Positions 50,680-63,177 are shown, counted from the first letter of the stretch. The stretch: DNA of 64,000 bases from Spongilla lacustris (GCA_949361645.1 OX442420.1:4509882-4573881), one strand, 5' to 3'. The notes: a model not told the origin generated them from the sequence alone. Numbers and translations are program-made.

Positions 50680-53600
50680 TCAGCTGTTTTTATCAATAAA
50701 CCCTTCAGCCATCTTAAAATCTTCATCATTAAGTTCTTCTTTGATGGTCATTAGCTGGCATTGTTTACTATCTTCACTCAGTTCGCTTCTTTTATCTGCA
50801 GTGAAACAGAATTGGAATCAGTATGAGTGCCATCAGAGATATACCTCTGCTTGATGCAGCACCTTACTTGATATTACTACAGCTTTTGGTAGAGATGCCA
50901 AGTTAGCAATGGATGTTGTTGATATTTGAGTTACATTTGATATTCGAGAAGAAACTGATGATTGAGAGGTCCTTGATAGCTGTGCAATGACACAAAGATC
51001 AATACTCTGCAATCACTTTACATTGCATGAAAGTCATACCCGATGGTGATGACTTATTGAACTGCGTGTAGATGTTAGAGTTGGTCTCTTCAATCCACTT
51101 TTTCGAGCAATGGTCTTGAATAAGCAGGTCTTCTTGAACTATTAAAATTTCATTCCAAACGTATACATAATACCATGTCAAATGTCTAATGTTAATGGAC
51201 CATGTAGTATATCGGCCTAATCATAAAAAAGCTTCTGTATGATAAAGGTATATTTTTATGATGAAGGAAATTGTCAAACATTGACCTTGAACTTATAAAT
51301 GAGCGGTTCATGAAATTGTGCATTTTTAAAAGGGCAAGATATAATGTAAACAATGTAATGAATGTGAAGGACATTTGTATGGATGATTTCCAATAGGTTT
51401 AGTATTGAGTTTTTAAAAAAGGTGTTAATTTTTAGAAAAGAACTTACAAGAAAAATTATTGTTGGGAGGCAAATTGGATTTAGGAATCTTTTTTTCAAAT
51501 TAAATTAATCAATGCCTATAATTTTTACACTGCCATTACTCAATTTTGAATGTGACAATCATTAAAGTGAATTGAGTCTAGTAAGGGAGAAGATAAATGA
51601 ATTGAGATTCTCTCACCAAAATATTCAAATATACCAGTATGCTATACAATGTGAATTTTAACATTCATGTTGTTTTGAAATATGTGAACGCTGGTTGCAA
51701 CTTATACTGGTGTATAACACAAATCACTAATACATCTAGCACAAAATTCAACAATTTTACCTTGTCATTTCTTAGCACATGAAATATCAGAATGAAAAGA
51801 CCCTATTAGGTTGAATAGTGTACAAAAAAAACTTAATGCCCTATGCTAAATACCTACCACAAGAGCTCACCTGAAGGCTATTGAATATAGTAAACAGCCA
51901 AGCAAACACTGTTGTGTTCTGATTTACAGCCAGAAGACCAAACACCCAGGTGAGGCCCAACAAGGGTAGAAGGGAAGCTGTAGCTGACATCAATGTCCTG
52001 TAATGAACATAATATAACAAAGTAAACTATTTCTAACAAGATGTATGCTGGGGGTACATGTAATACAATGTGCATATGCTGGCACTGCATAGTTATGACA
52101 TAATTGATTAGAAATCATCTCCACACACTCCACTCATAACCACACCCGCACGCACCCACACACACGCGCACACACACCATCCATACAACCCCATACCTCA
52201 TCCACACTCATTAACTCACTATCTACATGTACCTCATCACACACCCACCCAGCCACATGCACCACTCCACTGCACCCCACCCACCCCACCCCACTCCACC
52301 CCACCCCACCCCACCCCACCCCACCCCACCCCACCCCACCCCACCCCACCCCACCCCACCCCACCCCACCCCACCCCACCCCACCCCACCCCACCCCACC
52401 CCACCCCACCCCACCCCACCCCACCCCACCCCACCCCACCCCACCCCACCCCACCCCACCCCACCCCACCCCACCCCACCCCACCCCACCCCACCCCACC
52501 CCACCCCACCCCACCCACCACCCACTCACCAAAACAGCTTTTTTGAATATTTGTTGTTACGTGACTTGGCTCTCGCAATAACAATTAGAGCAGATGAAAT
52601 GAACACAATATTTGCCTACAAAGGCCCAAGGAGAACAGAATCACCCTTTTGCATGTACACAACAAGGCAATGGTGGAATGACATAAAGTAGCACACACAT
52701 ACCGCAATGGCCAATAGCATTGGCCCTACAAATGCCCATATAATTCCTGATGTTGTAGGAAGCCAGCAGCTGCAGCGGAAATGATCTGTTTAGTATTTGT
52801 TATATTGCCTACAATCACATAGACATACGCAATAAGATTTCCATTGCTATCTCTTATTCCATACTGGCTATGACGTACAGCTACTGACACAATCACCACA
52901 GGCAGTGGCAACCCTAAGAGAGCAGCATATAGTGCATAGTGAAGTAAAGCAACACACCACCCTGACAGCATACCCCATCCCACAATCAAGAAGCCCCACC
53001 ACTTCTTTGCCATTGTGCTGAACACCACCACGAGCAGCAAGAACAGCATTATGCCCTCACACAGCATCCAGCTGAAGGAGGCCAGCAGGAAGTAGTGGAG
53101 CAGTGTGGCCACAAAGATGCACCCACCCTGAAGGGCAGAGGTGTGAAATGGTTAATATTAGAAGTCATTTCATTTATAGACATAATCCACTTTCTTTTCT
53201 AAATATTATACTTATAAGGCACACAAAATTACATATGAAACATTACATCGGAATTTAAACAAAACAAACATTGTCAGCAAGATGGATATTATGAATATGG
53301 GTACCATACACTTCAAAATGTACATAGGTTTGTTACAATAAGATGCATTCAGCATTAAAAAAACTATATAAAGTTACATAGCTCTTACAAAGTTGCTTGT
53401 TGCAGTCTGAACACCAACTGAGAACAAAAATAAGGCCACCAGCAGGGAGATGGACAAGTTGAGATGAATGAAATTGTTCACTGATGTAAGGAGTGTTTTC
53501 CTGTCCAGGCAGGTGGTAGTGTTAGTCTATGACATATAAATGTATATATATAACCACTTACCCTAGTGACAGGAAAAAAACCACTGCAATTGCCAGGGAT

Positions 53601-56600
53601 ATAATGGAGATAGCACATCCGATATATGACACTATATTCATTGCTTCAAGCTCATCTTGTGATATTAAAGTTGTATTCTGTGTCATCTGGAAAGACAATT
53701 GAGATTTACAACCATTTACTTATAGTGTGCCAACAATGTTTTGGTAATATGTATGAGCACACATAGCAATACATAAGAATGTGCTAAACAGCTAACTTTG
53801 CCATGAACAGAACAATGATTTGTATGTGCTGTAACAGTAACCTTGAAGTACAATACAAAACTCAACTAGTAGTCTAGTATACTAATTACATGACAAATTA
53901 TTCATTGTATGTACATCCAACAATTCAAGTTTCACAAAACTAAAAGTTGTACCTTACATTTTCATTTTTTTAATTTAACAATCAAGTGAATATCTATAAG
54001 CACAGCTATCTCATAAACTCAAGTTTAAACAGCCCCTTTCCCATATTGCTCCTTCCCATCCTCACCCATTATAGCATAAAAATAGACACGAGAAGCCTGT
54101 ACACAATTCTGTTCTGTCATGTCTTACTGTGTCATTAGATTCGGCAGAAGAGGAATTGTCCCCTGAATTGAATGATTGTGTTGGGGTCTCCTCTGGGCTG
54201 AACAATATTCCAGAGACATCCACAAGAACAGCAAAACATGTTAGGTGAGTGCTTTCACAGTCAATAACAGTTGTGCCATCTTCAAGCACAGTAATGTTTG
54301 TAGTCAGCAAACCTTCAGGGGACCAAAACCCATTGGTAAAGCTAGGAAGAAAATGAATAGAGATAATCTCCAGAAAGGCACTTTGTCTTAAATGCATACT
54401 TCTCTGTGTCAGATTGCCAATATACACATTGGTATGTTGCAGTCTGTGCCAAAGATATTGGGAAGTAAACTATCAAACACTTCTCTCCATGGCATAGGAT
54501 GAGTTTATAGGTTATTTTTTCTTACACTAGTACTGGTATTGTAGTTGGTATAGTTAAGTGTGAATTTCAACTTTGCTCGTGTTCTCACTAGATCAGAAGA
54601 ATTCCCAGGTACCTGAACTGATATCACTTTGGAGGCAATGGTAGTGTTGGAACTGAATATGTAATGTAGAAAATGAAGTACTTTTAGCTGAAGAGTGCTT
54701 TACAAATGTTATCTATACCTATTTATTGGTAAAATACTTTCCATGTTGTTGAAAAGAATGCTTGTAACCATAGAAAGGTTACTTCCTGAAAAGATTGGAA
54801 TTATTACATTTAAATATATAGTAACACCAATCCAACTCACCTTGGACCACATTTGCAAGAAGGCTGGGTGGAAGGGTGATTTGTGCTGGAATGAATTGGT
54901 TGGCTGTATAATTCTCTATATCAATTATTGATTGGGGGAATGTGTAGTCATTTCCCCTACTGTGGTTCACCGTCATGGCTTCAAATACTGATTTGATGGA
55001 ACCCATTTTGGCATTAATAGGAATATAAAGATTAATATTAATGACACACCTATGCTTGATCTTTCAAAAACCTGAGACTGATTTGAATTCAACAGATACA
55101 AGGCATATCTCTCTGCACTGTCCAGCAACAACTGGCTGCCTGAACCAATCTAATGCCCATGCATTGAATAACTTTTTGCTCCTAATACTAAACCATTTGT
55201 CAGTATTAACCTGTTGCAGTGAAAGCCAACCATTGATGTTTGTTTCATGAAGAATATTGTTAAACAAATCGATTAAGTCCTACATGAAATTAGGGAAAGG
55301 AGTTGTAAATTAACTAAGCATACATGTACATACATCATTTCACACTGAAAATACCAGTTGGCTGGTTAAAATTTTGCTTGAATTTAGAGAGGAATGAAGA
55401 ATATCCACACTGCTTTTTATGACATAGCTGGTAAGATTGAGATCCTGAGGAAGGAGTGAGCTTGCGCTTGGATCAGTTGGGATAGTTGACAGGATAAGAA
55501 GACTTGTAGTAATGTTTTGTGCATGCTGTAAACTGTCAGCCACAGACTTGTTGGTTGTATTAAACAGACTTGCTACTGCCTATAAGGAAGTGCAGTTTTT
55601 ATACAGCCATGTAACCATGAGCAAGGATATTGTGTCAAACCTGGTTTTGTACATAGTTGAATGCATGTGATTGGCAATGTGACACAATTGACTGCTGCCA
55701 TCCAGTGGTGCTGCATACCCGACTAGCAAAAACTGCAAGTATGAGATGTGAGGTAAAAGTAATTAATAGAGAGCATTGTATGTGCACCTGCACCACTTGG
55801 GCATTTCTGCTTATTAGTTGTGTTGTAAGGAGTGTTCGCCCAGTATATTGGCCAAGCATGGTCTTTTCCATAAGGACAGCCAATGTAGCCTGACATTGAG
55901 CATAAACATAGTATATTAGTTGTGAGCATAAACGTAGTATAATAGTTGTCATATCAACCTTGTAATGCATTACCTGGTAGTACTTGGCAGTCAAGTGGAT
56001 TTTGAGCTGGATTATAGGTTTGAGGGCATACATCCTAAATGTTGTGAATAAATCAAACACCAGCATGTATTCGTATGCAGCAAACCTTAATGCAGTATGT
56101 ATGGTTACTAGTATTTGAGCAAGTATCAAGTGGTACATCTGGATAGCCATCTCCATCAGTATCAGGGGTGCACTTATGTCCATCACCAATGTAGTTATTT
56201 TTGCACTGCATGGTACATGTAAGTGTGAAAAATGAAGTTTGAATTGAGCTATACCATATTGCATGCAATTTTACATATACTAGATAGTATCAAATGCATA
56301 ACACAAGTACAAGTCAGACATGAAAGGAGACAAGAAGTGAGAGAGAGGGAGAGAGATCTCAGAGTGAGAGGGATCTCAGAGAGAGAGAGGAGGGGGAGAG
56401 GGAGGGGAGCGAGAGGAGGGAGAGGGAGGGGAGAGAGAGGAGGGAGAGGGAGGGGAGAGAAAGGAGGGGGAGGGAGAGGGAGAAGGCGGGGGAGAGAGAG
56501 GAGGAGAGAGATCTCCGAGGGAGAGGAGCAGAGGAATGGAGAGAGATACATACAATGTATCTCTGTGAGAGAGAGCTGGGGGAGGGAGAGACTGGAGGGA

Positions 56601-57737
56601 GTGAGAGGGGAGGGAGAGAGAGGGGAGGGAGAGAGAGGGGAGGAAGAGAGAGAGGAAGGGAGAGGGGGTAGGAAGGAAGGGAAATGATGCAATTGTGATG
56701 ATAGTTTGGATACAGTAGGTGGATGTAATAAACACCTAGCATGGCAAAATTGTTATGTGCAATTTTGATTAATATTTTGCATGCTAAAGCTAATCGCAGG
56801 CTTCAGCGTAAAAGCTGAACTGAACGTTACGCTTACTTGGCAACTGGTAGATGTGCAAACACAGGGAGGAATGAATGAATTGGTGCAAACTTGAACAACT
56901 GACGAGTTCGTACTAGGCCTGCATTGACACGAGTCTGTGCATCCGAGCAAAGGGAACGCGTGTGAACTGGTGCAAGCAATAACGTTTTTATTGCCTGTAC
57001 CAGTATAAATACCTGATGGAATGATGATCTGGTGACCGCCTCCTGTAGGCAACACCGTATAATGGTAGAGAGTGGTCACATTCAAAGCGGACAAGGCCCG
57101 ATCCAGACTTGCAGCCCCGCCCACTTGTTCCAATGCAGTTTTGTTGAGCATGACTTCGAAAGTGACAGACACGTTGCCGTTCACTGTACGGGATAAAATC
57201 CTAGCGACGCTTAAGAAGGGCACAGATATCCCACTCAGCAGCTGCGCCTCCTGCAAACCGAATTAATGCAACTCGATTCTCTTTTAGTTGCATAGTGCAC
57301 ATAAGCTTACGTTAGCCTCTAATATTGCCTGCCTTTGGTCAACCGTATAGACACTGCCGGTTCTTAACAGGTGCCATATTAGTAGAATTGGACCTGTTCC
57401 CGGCATCACTGAGCACCCCGTGAAGTCGACGGCTGACCAAATGCCTTTGCTGCTACACGTTCGGGACAGCTCGCTTTGGATATTTTTCACAAAATGGGGG
57501 TCGGCATAATTGCAGTGTCCCTTGACGACGGTATTTGCCGCTGCTGATGACCACAAGTAACCGCCAGCAGAGTCCAAAGGGCAGGCTATTCAGTCGGAGA
57601 AAAGTACACGGATAAATAAATTATTTCTTTTAGATCATATAGAGAGGTAATAACTTACAAATAGTTGCTGCCACTATGCAATTTTGCACTGACAAGATAG
57701 AAAATAACGAAAAAGCGTACATAAAAAAGGGCCCCAT
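50680..57737 (-). CDS. Adhesion G protein-coupled receptor, complete 22-exon gene
   Basis: Exons: 57,659-57,737; 57,311-57,585; 56,837-57,250; 56,086-56,205; 55,974-56,034; 55,788-55,889; 55,641-55,732; 55,355-55,579; 55,189-55,279; 54,841-54,987; 54,526-54,680; 54,128-54,469; 53,562-53,677; 53,389-53,500; 52,829-53,127; 52,703-52,769; 52,530-52,615; 51,871-51,997; 51,761-51,802; 51,040-51,138; 50,868-50,979; 50,680-50,795. All phases agree, giving about 1,092 residues. Order: signal peptide; HRM-like domain (LWSS...C...GIW...C); SEA-like stretch; EGF-like module; TSP3-type repeat ([15 protein letters not shown], then CPQTYNPAQ); second HRM ([15 protein letters not shown]); GAIN; GPS with HL-T near residue 663; seven TM helices (740-984) with TM3 Cys, CWLP in ECL2, [10 protein letters not shown] in TM6 and [11 protein letters not shown] in TM7; a basic then Ser/Thr-rich tail. 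Ligand unknown. Boundaries of exons 9-11 are the least certain. Confidence 0.88.
52275..52517. repeat. (CCCCA)n pentanucleotide array in GPCR intron
   Basis: About 45 almost perfect CCCCA units. In the transcribed strand of the GPCR gene this is (GGGGT)n, starting about 13 bp after the donor of the exon at 52,530-52,615. The RNA could form G-quadruplexes next to the splice site. Gly-Val-Trp and Pro-rich frames across it are artefacts. Confidence 0.95.
56328..56690. repeat. GA-rich purine tract in GPCR intron
   Basis: A polypurine stretch of about 360 bp (GGGAGA/GAGAGG units), polypyrimidine in the gene's sense strand, in the intron between the exons at 56,837 and 56,205. It could form triplex DNA. 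It is not coding. Confidence 0.9.
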
Positions 57738-58344
57738 CTTGCTGTTAGCCAGATATGCACGCCCATACATGGATGAAGCAGGGGGGGGGGGGGGCGTTGA
57801 TATATGCATTATCCTGTTGATCTCTTATAATTAAATCCGTTAATGAATATACACATGAACATTTAGCTGTCACTTTTTTTTACATGTGTATGTAAGAACG
57901 ACGCCTGGCACATTGCTATCCCATTGTTACATATATAATCCCTTTCTCGTTCACAATAGTCATGCATGCCGGCATATATCGTAGACGATTCCGATATTCT
58001 GAACCACTCTTGCCAAGTCATGATGAGTCTTGCAACACGCCCAATCCACTGGGACTTGGCCAATAATATTCAATGCCACCCACAATCACATGACGGTATA
58101 CATGTTGATCTCATCTGGATCATGAGGATGAACGCCTACAGTGCGCTAATTCCCGTTTTATTGTTATTTTTTCTTAGACGCTACCCTTAAGGAGCAGTGC
58201 CCCGTTCCATCGCCCCTGTATATACACATGAGGCCCGGATTTATATTGAAGCAAGGTATATAGCTTGGTGAGTGCATTCCGGGTCTTTTGCACAGAAATA
58301 ACAGGTAATTTGTATGACATTATATAATCGGGACAGTTTCGCCT
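57738..58344. other. 5' flank of the GPCR gene
   Basis: Contains a G/C homopolymer (57,780-57,794) 40-60 bp upstream of the ATG. No TATA box is obvious. It has no gene of its own. It is not present in the GPCR pseudogene, whose flank homology begins only at about 58,345. Confidence 0.5.
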
Positions 58345-58689
58345 GCAACTTTTATTTAATTGGCTTCCTATATTTTAATTCTCTATGGAGATTGTCTGTA
58401 CGCACGAAAAGAATGAGCAGTTCACAAGGATAAGCAACATGCACTCTGCTGTCTACCTAATCTATATCCCTTCCGGCTCTTGGATTGTCTGACTCGAAGG
58501 GCGATCTTTCTGGGTGTGTGTTCCCTTTATGTTATTGTGATGATGTGATCTCCTGGGATTACTAGGACCATACTCATTCCCAATAGGGTAGAGGGGGTTG
58601 CGATATATTCTCTTGTGTTGGGTTTCTGCAACTGATTGGGCTTGTGGCATGCACCCCTTGTGTTGGTTACTCGAGGAAAACAGGGGAAG

Positions 58690-59530
58690 AAGATATTGCA
58701 GGCGCTGATCCAGGAATTTAGGAGGGGGGGTGGCTGGACCCGGGGTGGTAAAAGGGGGTGGGTAAGGGAGGGGGATGTGCCCCCTCCCCGAAGCGCGGAA
58801 GTTTTTTTACTGGCGGTAGATATCTTATGCATGAAAAAGTGTTTTCTTTAGGACAGGTGCACTCATCGTATCAGTTTTTTCGCCGAGTTCATTTTGCCTG
58901 CTTTCCGTCAAGTGCAAGTCCTTATTGGACTTTTTCAAGTTCAACTCGGAAAGTGAAATACTCAAAGGTCCTGATCACAGCGAGCCATGCCATCAGTATC
59001 TGGCCTACCAGTTACTTGTGTATCCTACGAGTCCGAATCTATGGATGATGATGCCGATACAGATTCTGATCTGGAAGCAGTATACATGTACATGTATATC
59101 TCAATCAGAATCTAAATGACGGGTGCATGTAAAACCTCCTCGGCTGAACTTCCTAACACTGATCATGCAGACATGAGGAACAGCCAGAGGAATAGGATCC
59201 TGCTCAGGATGTCTGAACAAGGTGCAATCTGACAGTCAAGAACATGAAATGATAATGAAAGATATCAGTACTGATATCTGAGCAAGACAGGCTTGCAGAT
59301 GCTGTTTTTAATTTTAAAATACTGTATGATTTAGTGTTGCTGGAGTAAGGAAAAGGAAACAGGCTAAATTTCAGAGACGTTGGCTTCAAGATTATAAATT
59401 GCTCTAACATGAAGGATGTCTCAAGAAGCTAAGGTATCAATGCTGTGGCTGTCAATTCACAAATCCTGTAGGATTTAGCTATGTATGCACAATCAACTGA
59501 TCATAAATGAGAATCTATCTTGGAATATTT
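58690..59530. mobile_element. Insertion splitting the Gypsy pol C-terminus
   Basis: About 840 bp between two adjoining parts of the same pol reading frame. Its left part (GCAGGCGCTGATCCAGGAATTT followed by G-rich sequence) looks like the end of a DNA transposon. Its opposite end was not identified, and there is no gene in it. Confidence 0.5.
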
Positions 59531-60911
59531 CTCAATAGTTCTCAATCAGTATTTTAGTTAGTGTTTCATCTGGATCTACATGTACAATATGTACGTTTTC
59601 CTGGGCAACATATCTTGATTGCAGTTGTTCAATATGGCATCTCCATATGAGACCCTTTGGAAACACTCTCACATTCATGGAATTGGGACCCGCAAAAACC
59701 TTAGTGACAATTGCTGGGACCCATTTTGTTATGTCAGGGCCCATAGTATACAATGCACAACTAGGAGCTCTAACCTCGAATGATTATATTAGCTTGTTTA
59801 CTGAATGTGTACTGTCATCCTCTTGTAACTGGGACTCAGTGGCCTCCTTGGTGTTTTTTCCCTGCATGGGCATAGTGAAGGCAGGAGAGTGTCTATCTTG
59901 CTAATCTGCCGTCCATTTAGCAATTCACTAGGTGTATAACCAGATGAGAGTGGTGTCCAATAAAACTGCATAAGGCATTCCTGCAGTGCTCCCTTTGGTG
60001 TAGGTGAAGATTTTACCATGGCATGTTTAAATGTCAGCATCAGACACCCCACAGCTCAATTAGTTGCTGGTCCAGATGATAGGGTGCTCCAGTCAAGTGC
60101 ATTATTCCACTTTCCTGGTACTAAACCTGAAATTCTTCTGAGGTGAAGGTAGTGGCATTGTCTGTCACTAAGGTATCGGGGTATCCAGAAACTGAATGGG
60201 CGAAGTCTATTTCCAGCAACTCTGTTGTAATTTTTGTTGAGGTAGATGTAGTTGGACGTATACATGGGTACATCTCTTATGAGTAGCCAATTTGTTCATA
60301 AGAAGTTGATAGTATGGTCAATGTGTGCCATACTCATCAACTTCTCTGGGAGCATCCAAGGCTCGTTTGGGGATTTGGCTGGCAGCTTCTGATTTTCAGC
60401 ACATGTGGGGCATTGATGGCTGCATTGGTCACACAATGTTTGAACCAAGCTTGGGCCAGTACATTACTGTTCGTGCCAATTGCTTCATATGCCAAAATGC
60501 AGGAGCTGGAGCACTTCACGTTACAGTGTAGGTGGTATAATGACCCTGGACCCATACAGAAGGCACCCATGTGCTGCAGAGAGTGGGTCAGATAATTTAT
60601 GGAAATCTTCAATGAAATTAATAGTCCATTTACATCTACCCAGAACTGGCCTTTTGAGGCCAACCTTCCCTGTATGACGTTTGCAATTACAGGGTCCTTA
60701 GCAGACTCCTTTGCCAACACCCTTGGTCTGTAGGGTTCAGTTGGAGACTGATGATCCTTATGGTGCACAGTGTCCACATCTGCATCCTCCTCTTCACTGT
60801 CAAAATTGGTATCGGGTCCAACAGGCAAAGGACTGAGTGCATCAGCAAATGTCCTTTGATACTCCATGCTGTAGTCATATTGGCTGAGCATGAGTGCCCA
60901 TTGTGCAAGCC

Positions 60912-61608
60912 TAATCGTCACATGCCGAAGGCATGTTGATTATTATGAGCTTAAATTTAGGGATTGAGGTTTGGGGTTTGGGGTATGAGCGCCGACGATG
61001 CCGACTCCGAATCCGGGGTCAAATGGACCTTTTACCTTCTGACGTCACAAATTAATTAGTTGTGTTTGACACAACATAAGTCCTTATAAGAACTTCACGA
61101 AGAAATGCAGCAAGTACGAAATTAATTGTAAATGAATGCCTGACTATATTCCAAAATGAAGTACCTTCGCCAGTTACGGTGCAAATGTTACAGTGCTCAC
61201 AAGTTACCGGAAGTTGCCCCCCCCCCCCCCCCCCCAAAAAAAAATCCAAAAGCGCGACTGCGCGTGTCTCATTAGCAACTTCCGCAATGTTTCGCTGCAT
61301 ACAAATCCCTTACAGAGCTCCATCGTGAAAAACAACAAAAATGAAACGTGTGGTAATTTACTTCTCCATAAAAATTTAAAGGAAAAGCATGTAGGAGCTA
61401 TGATGGTGAAGTTATGCCATTTTTAAAGTTGCCCCCCCAAAATTCATGCGTGACGTCACGGCAAAAGGTCCATTGCACCCGCGGTGCTCTCTTCATTCAA
61501 AAAAAAACGGGCACCCGAAAAAAATTCAACCGCCTCGTCCCGAGTCCGCTGACGAGGCGCCTACGGCGCCGTATTGCGCGCTTCGTGCGCAATACAATAC
61601 CTCCTATT
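60912..61608. mobile_element. Insertion in Gypsy RNase H, with hairpin ends
   Basis: It interrupts the RNase H-linker frame (upstream part ends ...LAANR, downstream continues LAQWAL) and is bounded by similar short repeats (CCTAAT and CCTATT). The left end has the hairpin CATGCCGAAGGCATG. The right end has GGCGCCTACGGCGCC and the perfect hairpin GTATTGCGC...GCGCAATAC. A further MITE (61,022-61,474) lies inside, so three elements are nested. Confidence 0.6.
61022..61474. mobile_element. MITE with GGACCTTTTGCC inverted ends, copy 2 (453 bp)
   Basis: Reverse orientation copy of 8,494-8,932, with the same terminal and internal sequence (GACGTCA, CATAAGTCCTTATAA.AACTTC, CAAGTTACCGGAAGTTGCC). A longer C run at 61,218-61,236 accounts for part of the length difference. 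Confidence 0.85.
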
Positions 61609-62122
61609 AGCAGCTAAAGCAGGAGTTGCCTTGCTGGGGATCTGAATAGCACTAAGAATGGTCTATGGTCAGTGGCTACAATGAACTTTCTTTCATAGAA
61701 AAATTAACAGAATAATCTCCACAGATACAGATCTTCATCTTGGACTGATCTGAGTGGCCTGGCCTTTGAATGGGAACAACAGGAGTACCATGTGGTTTGA
61801 ATTGTACTGGTTTCCAAACACTTTGGCTATACTCACATCATAGGCCTGGTTCAATTCATCCTCCTGTATGTACGTATATATACGTATTGTAAAAAAAATG
61901 ACATAGGATTTGAAGGCATAAAAACAAATACTGATAAAAAATGACATTTTGCAACTGCTTACTATACTACTACGCCTCCACCGCCACCACCACCATGCAC
62001 CATGCAACTCTTCGTTTTGCTCCTCTTCTTCCTCCTCCTTTGTCCTTTTAAATAATTTCAATTTTCCCACACACTTTATACAATACTTTTCCCATTATCT
62101 TGTACATTTAACTGTAAGCGTG

Positions 62123-63177
62123 ATGCAAATCAAAGGTAAACATGTCTTGGGAACTATGCTTCTGCTGGTTGCAGCTTCCTCATTCATTCAAGCACAAAGG
62201 TAAACAGATGTATTGCAATCACGTTTTTATTATTATTATTCCCAACTCTCTGCATGGATGAATTTCAATAGTGGCACCTGCAGCAACCTAGTATCAACGT
62301 TCAACTGTAGTTCAAATGGGTAAGACATTACATGTATGTCATTAAAATGATTAGAAAATTAAAATACATCTTTGCAGTACTCAGTATTACTTCCAGGGTG
62401 CATTTAACTGCTGCAGTGGATATTTTCTGGATAGTGGAGGAGGAACATGTGTTGGTAAGCTACCACAATGTCTACCGAATTTAGTCAAGCAGGTATCAAT
62501 GAGCATTTTAATATGACTCAAAGTGGTTTCTCAATAATATATAATAAAATTTCAAAATGTTGTGTCCAGAGCTACGACATTGTCTGGTATATAATTCGCA
62601 CCTGCATATAATAAATTATAACATGCATAGATGTGTGCACATGATATCATATTGGCACTACACAAATGTTTCTTTTATTCTTGGAAAATATTAATTGGGA
62701 CTCTTTTCTGAGCTCATGCAATAAAAATGAAACTCAACGAACTCATCATTTCCACTGCTGTGGTTGTCATACAATTGACACAATGTTACTGCATCAAGGT
62801 TTATTTATTTATTTATTATAATGACAGGAATTACAAATGTGAAAAAAGAAATTGTCATCTTTACTAGCTATAGTTATTTAAAATGCTGATTTCCTTTTTA
62901 TAATCTTCTGTTGCATTGGATAATACACATGAGTAACTGCTGAAAGTGTAACTAGATGCGGACAAACAAGCACACTTTCATTACAGCAGTCTCAGCAGAC
63001 AAATACTTGACATTGTTTAAGGTCATTGATAATTCAAGTCATTAATTACAGATATTAACGAATGCTCACCCAATGATGGACATGGTCCATGTCAGCAAAT
63101 CTGCACTAACACACCGGGGTCATTCTACTGCAACTGCTACCCTGGCTATATGCAAAATGGACAACTGTACTGCAATG
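62123..63177 (+). CDS. Secreted EGF-domain protein, first four exons
   Basis: Exons 62,123-62,199, 62,272-62,319, 62,378-62,454 and 63,052-63,177 have consistent phases and GT-AG introns. Exon 1 encodes a signal peptide ([20 protein letters not shown]). The frame is open upstream, but the Met at 62,123 gives the best start. Exons 2-3 encode a short Cys-containing segment ([16 protein letters not shown], then [17 protein letters not shown]). Exon 4 is a 126-bp, phase-1 symmetrical calcium-binding EGF domain: DINEC...[13 protein letters not shown]...GY...G.YC. The rest must lie beyond a Gypsy element inserted just downstream, outside the window. The product is an extracellular or membrane protein; its role is unknown. 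Confidence 0.8.

Larger units (their letters stand above)
58440..61840 (-). mobile_element. Second Gypsy retroelement, decayed, with nested insertions
   Basis: In minus orientation from the right: an RT N-terminal piece (about 61,830-61,735, KICICGDYSVN), then directly RNase H (ERKFIVATDHRPFLVLF, about 61,700), so most of RT is deleted. RNase H and the linker (AQWALMLSQYDYSMEYQ) resume at 60,915. The integrase core relic (TDNATTFTSEEFQ) is at 60,200-60,130, further integrase and GYTPSELLNGR at about 59,935. The pol C-terminus (WVPAIVTKVF...WRCHIEQLQSRY) is at 59,710-59,600, and its last part (RNPLYPIGNEYGPSNPRRS) at 58,600-58,550. The element is split by foreign DNA at 58,690-59,530 and 60,912-61,608. 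No LTR was found. Confidence 0.75.

Noticed and set aside
52275..52517. Telomere-like repeat
   Set aside because: The unit is GGGGT, not the animal TTAGGG, and lies inside a gene intron.
52134..52691. Gly-Val-Trp and Pro-rich open frames
   Set aside because: They translate the (CCCCA)n array in an intron of the GPCR gene.
56232..56742. Arg/Gly/Glu-rich and Ser/Pro/Leu-rich frames
   Set aside because: They come from the GA-rich purine tract, inside a GPCR intron.
57001..57013. Possible splice donor at GTATTTATAC within the second extracellular exon of the GPCR
   Set aside because: The only in-frame acceptor is 18 bases away, too short for an intron, and the frame is open straight through to the donor at 56,836.
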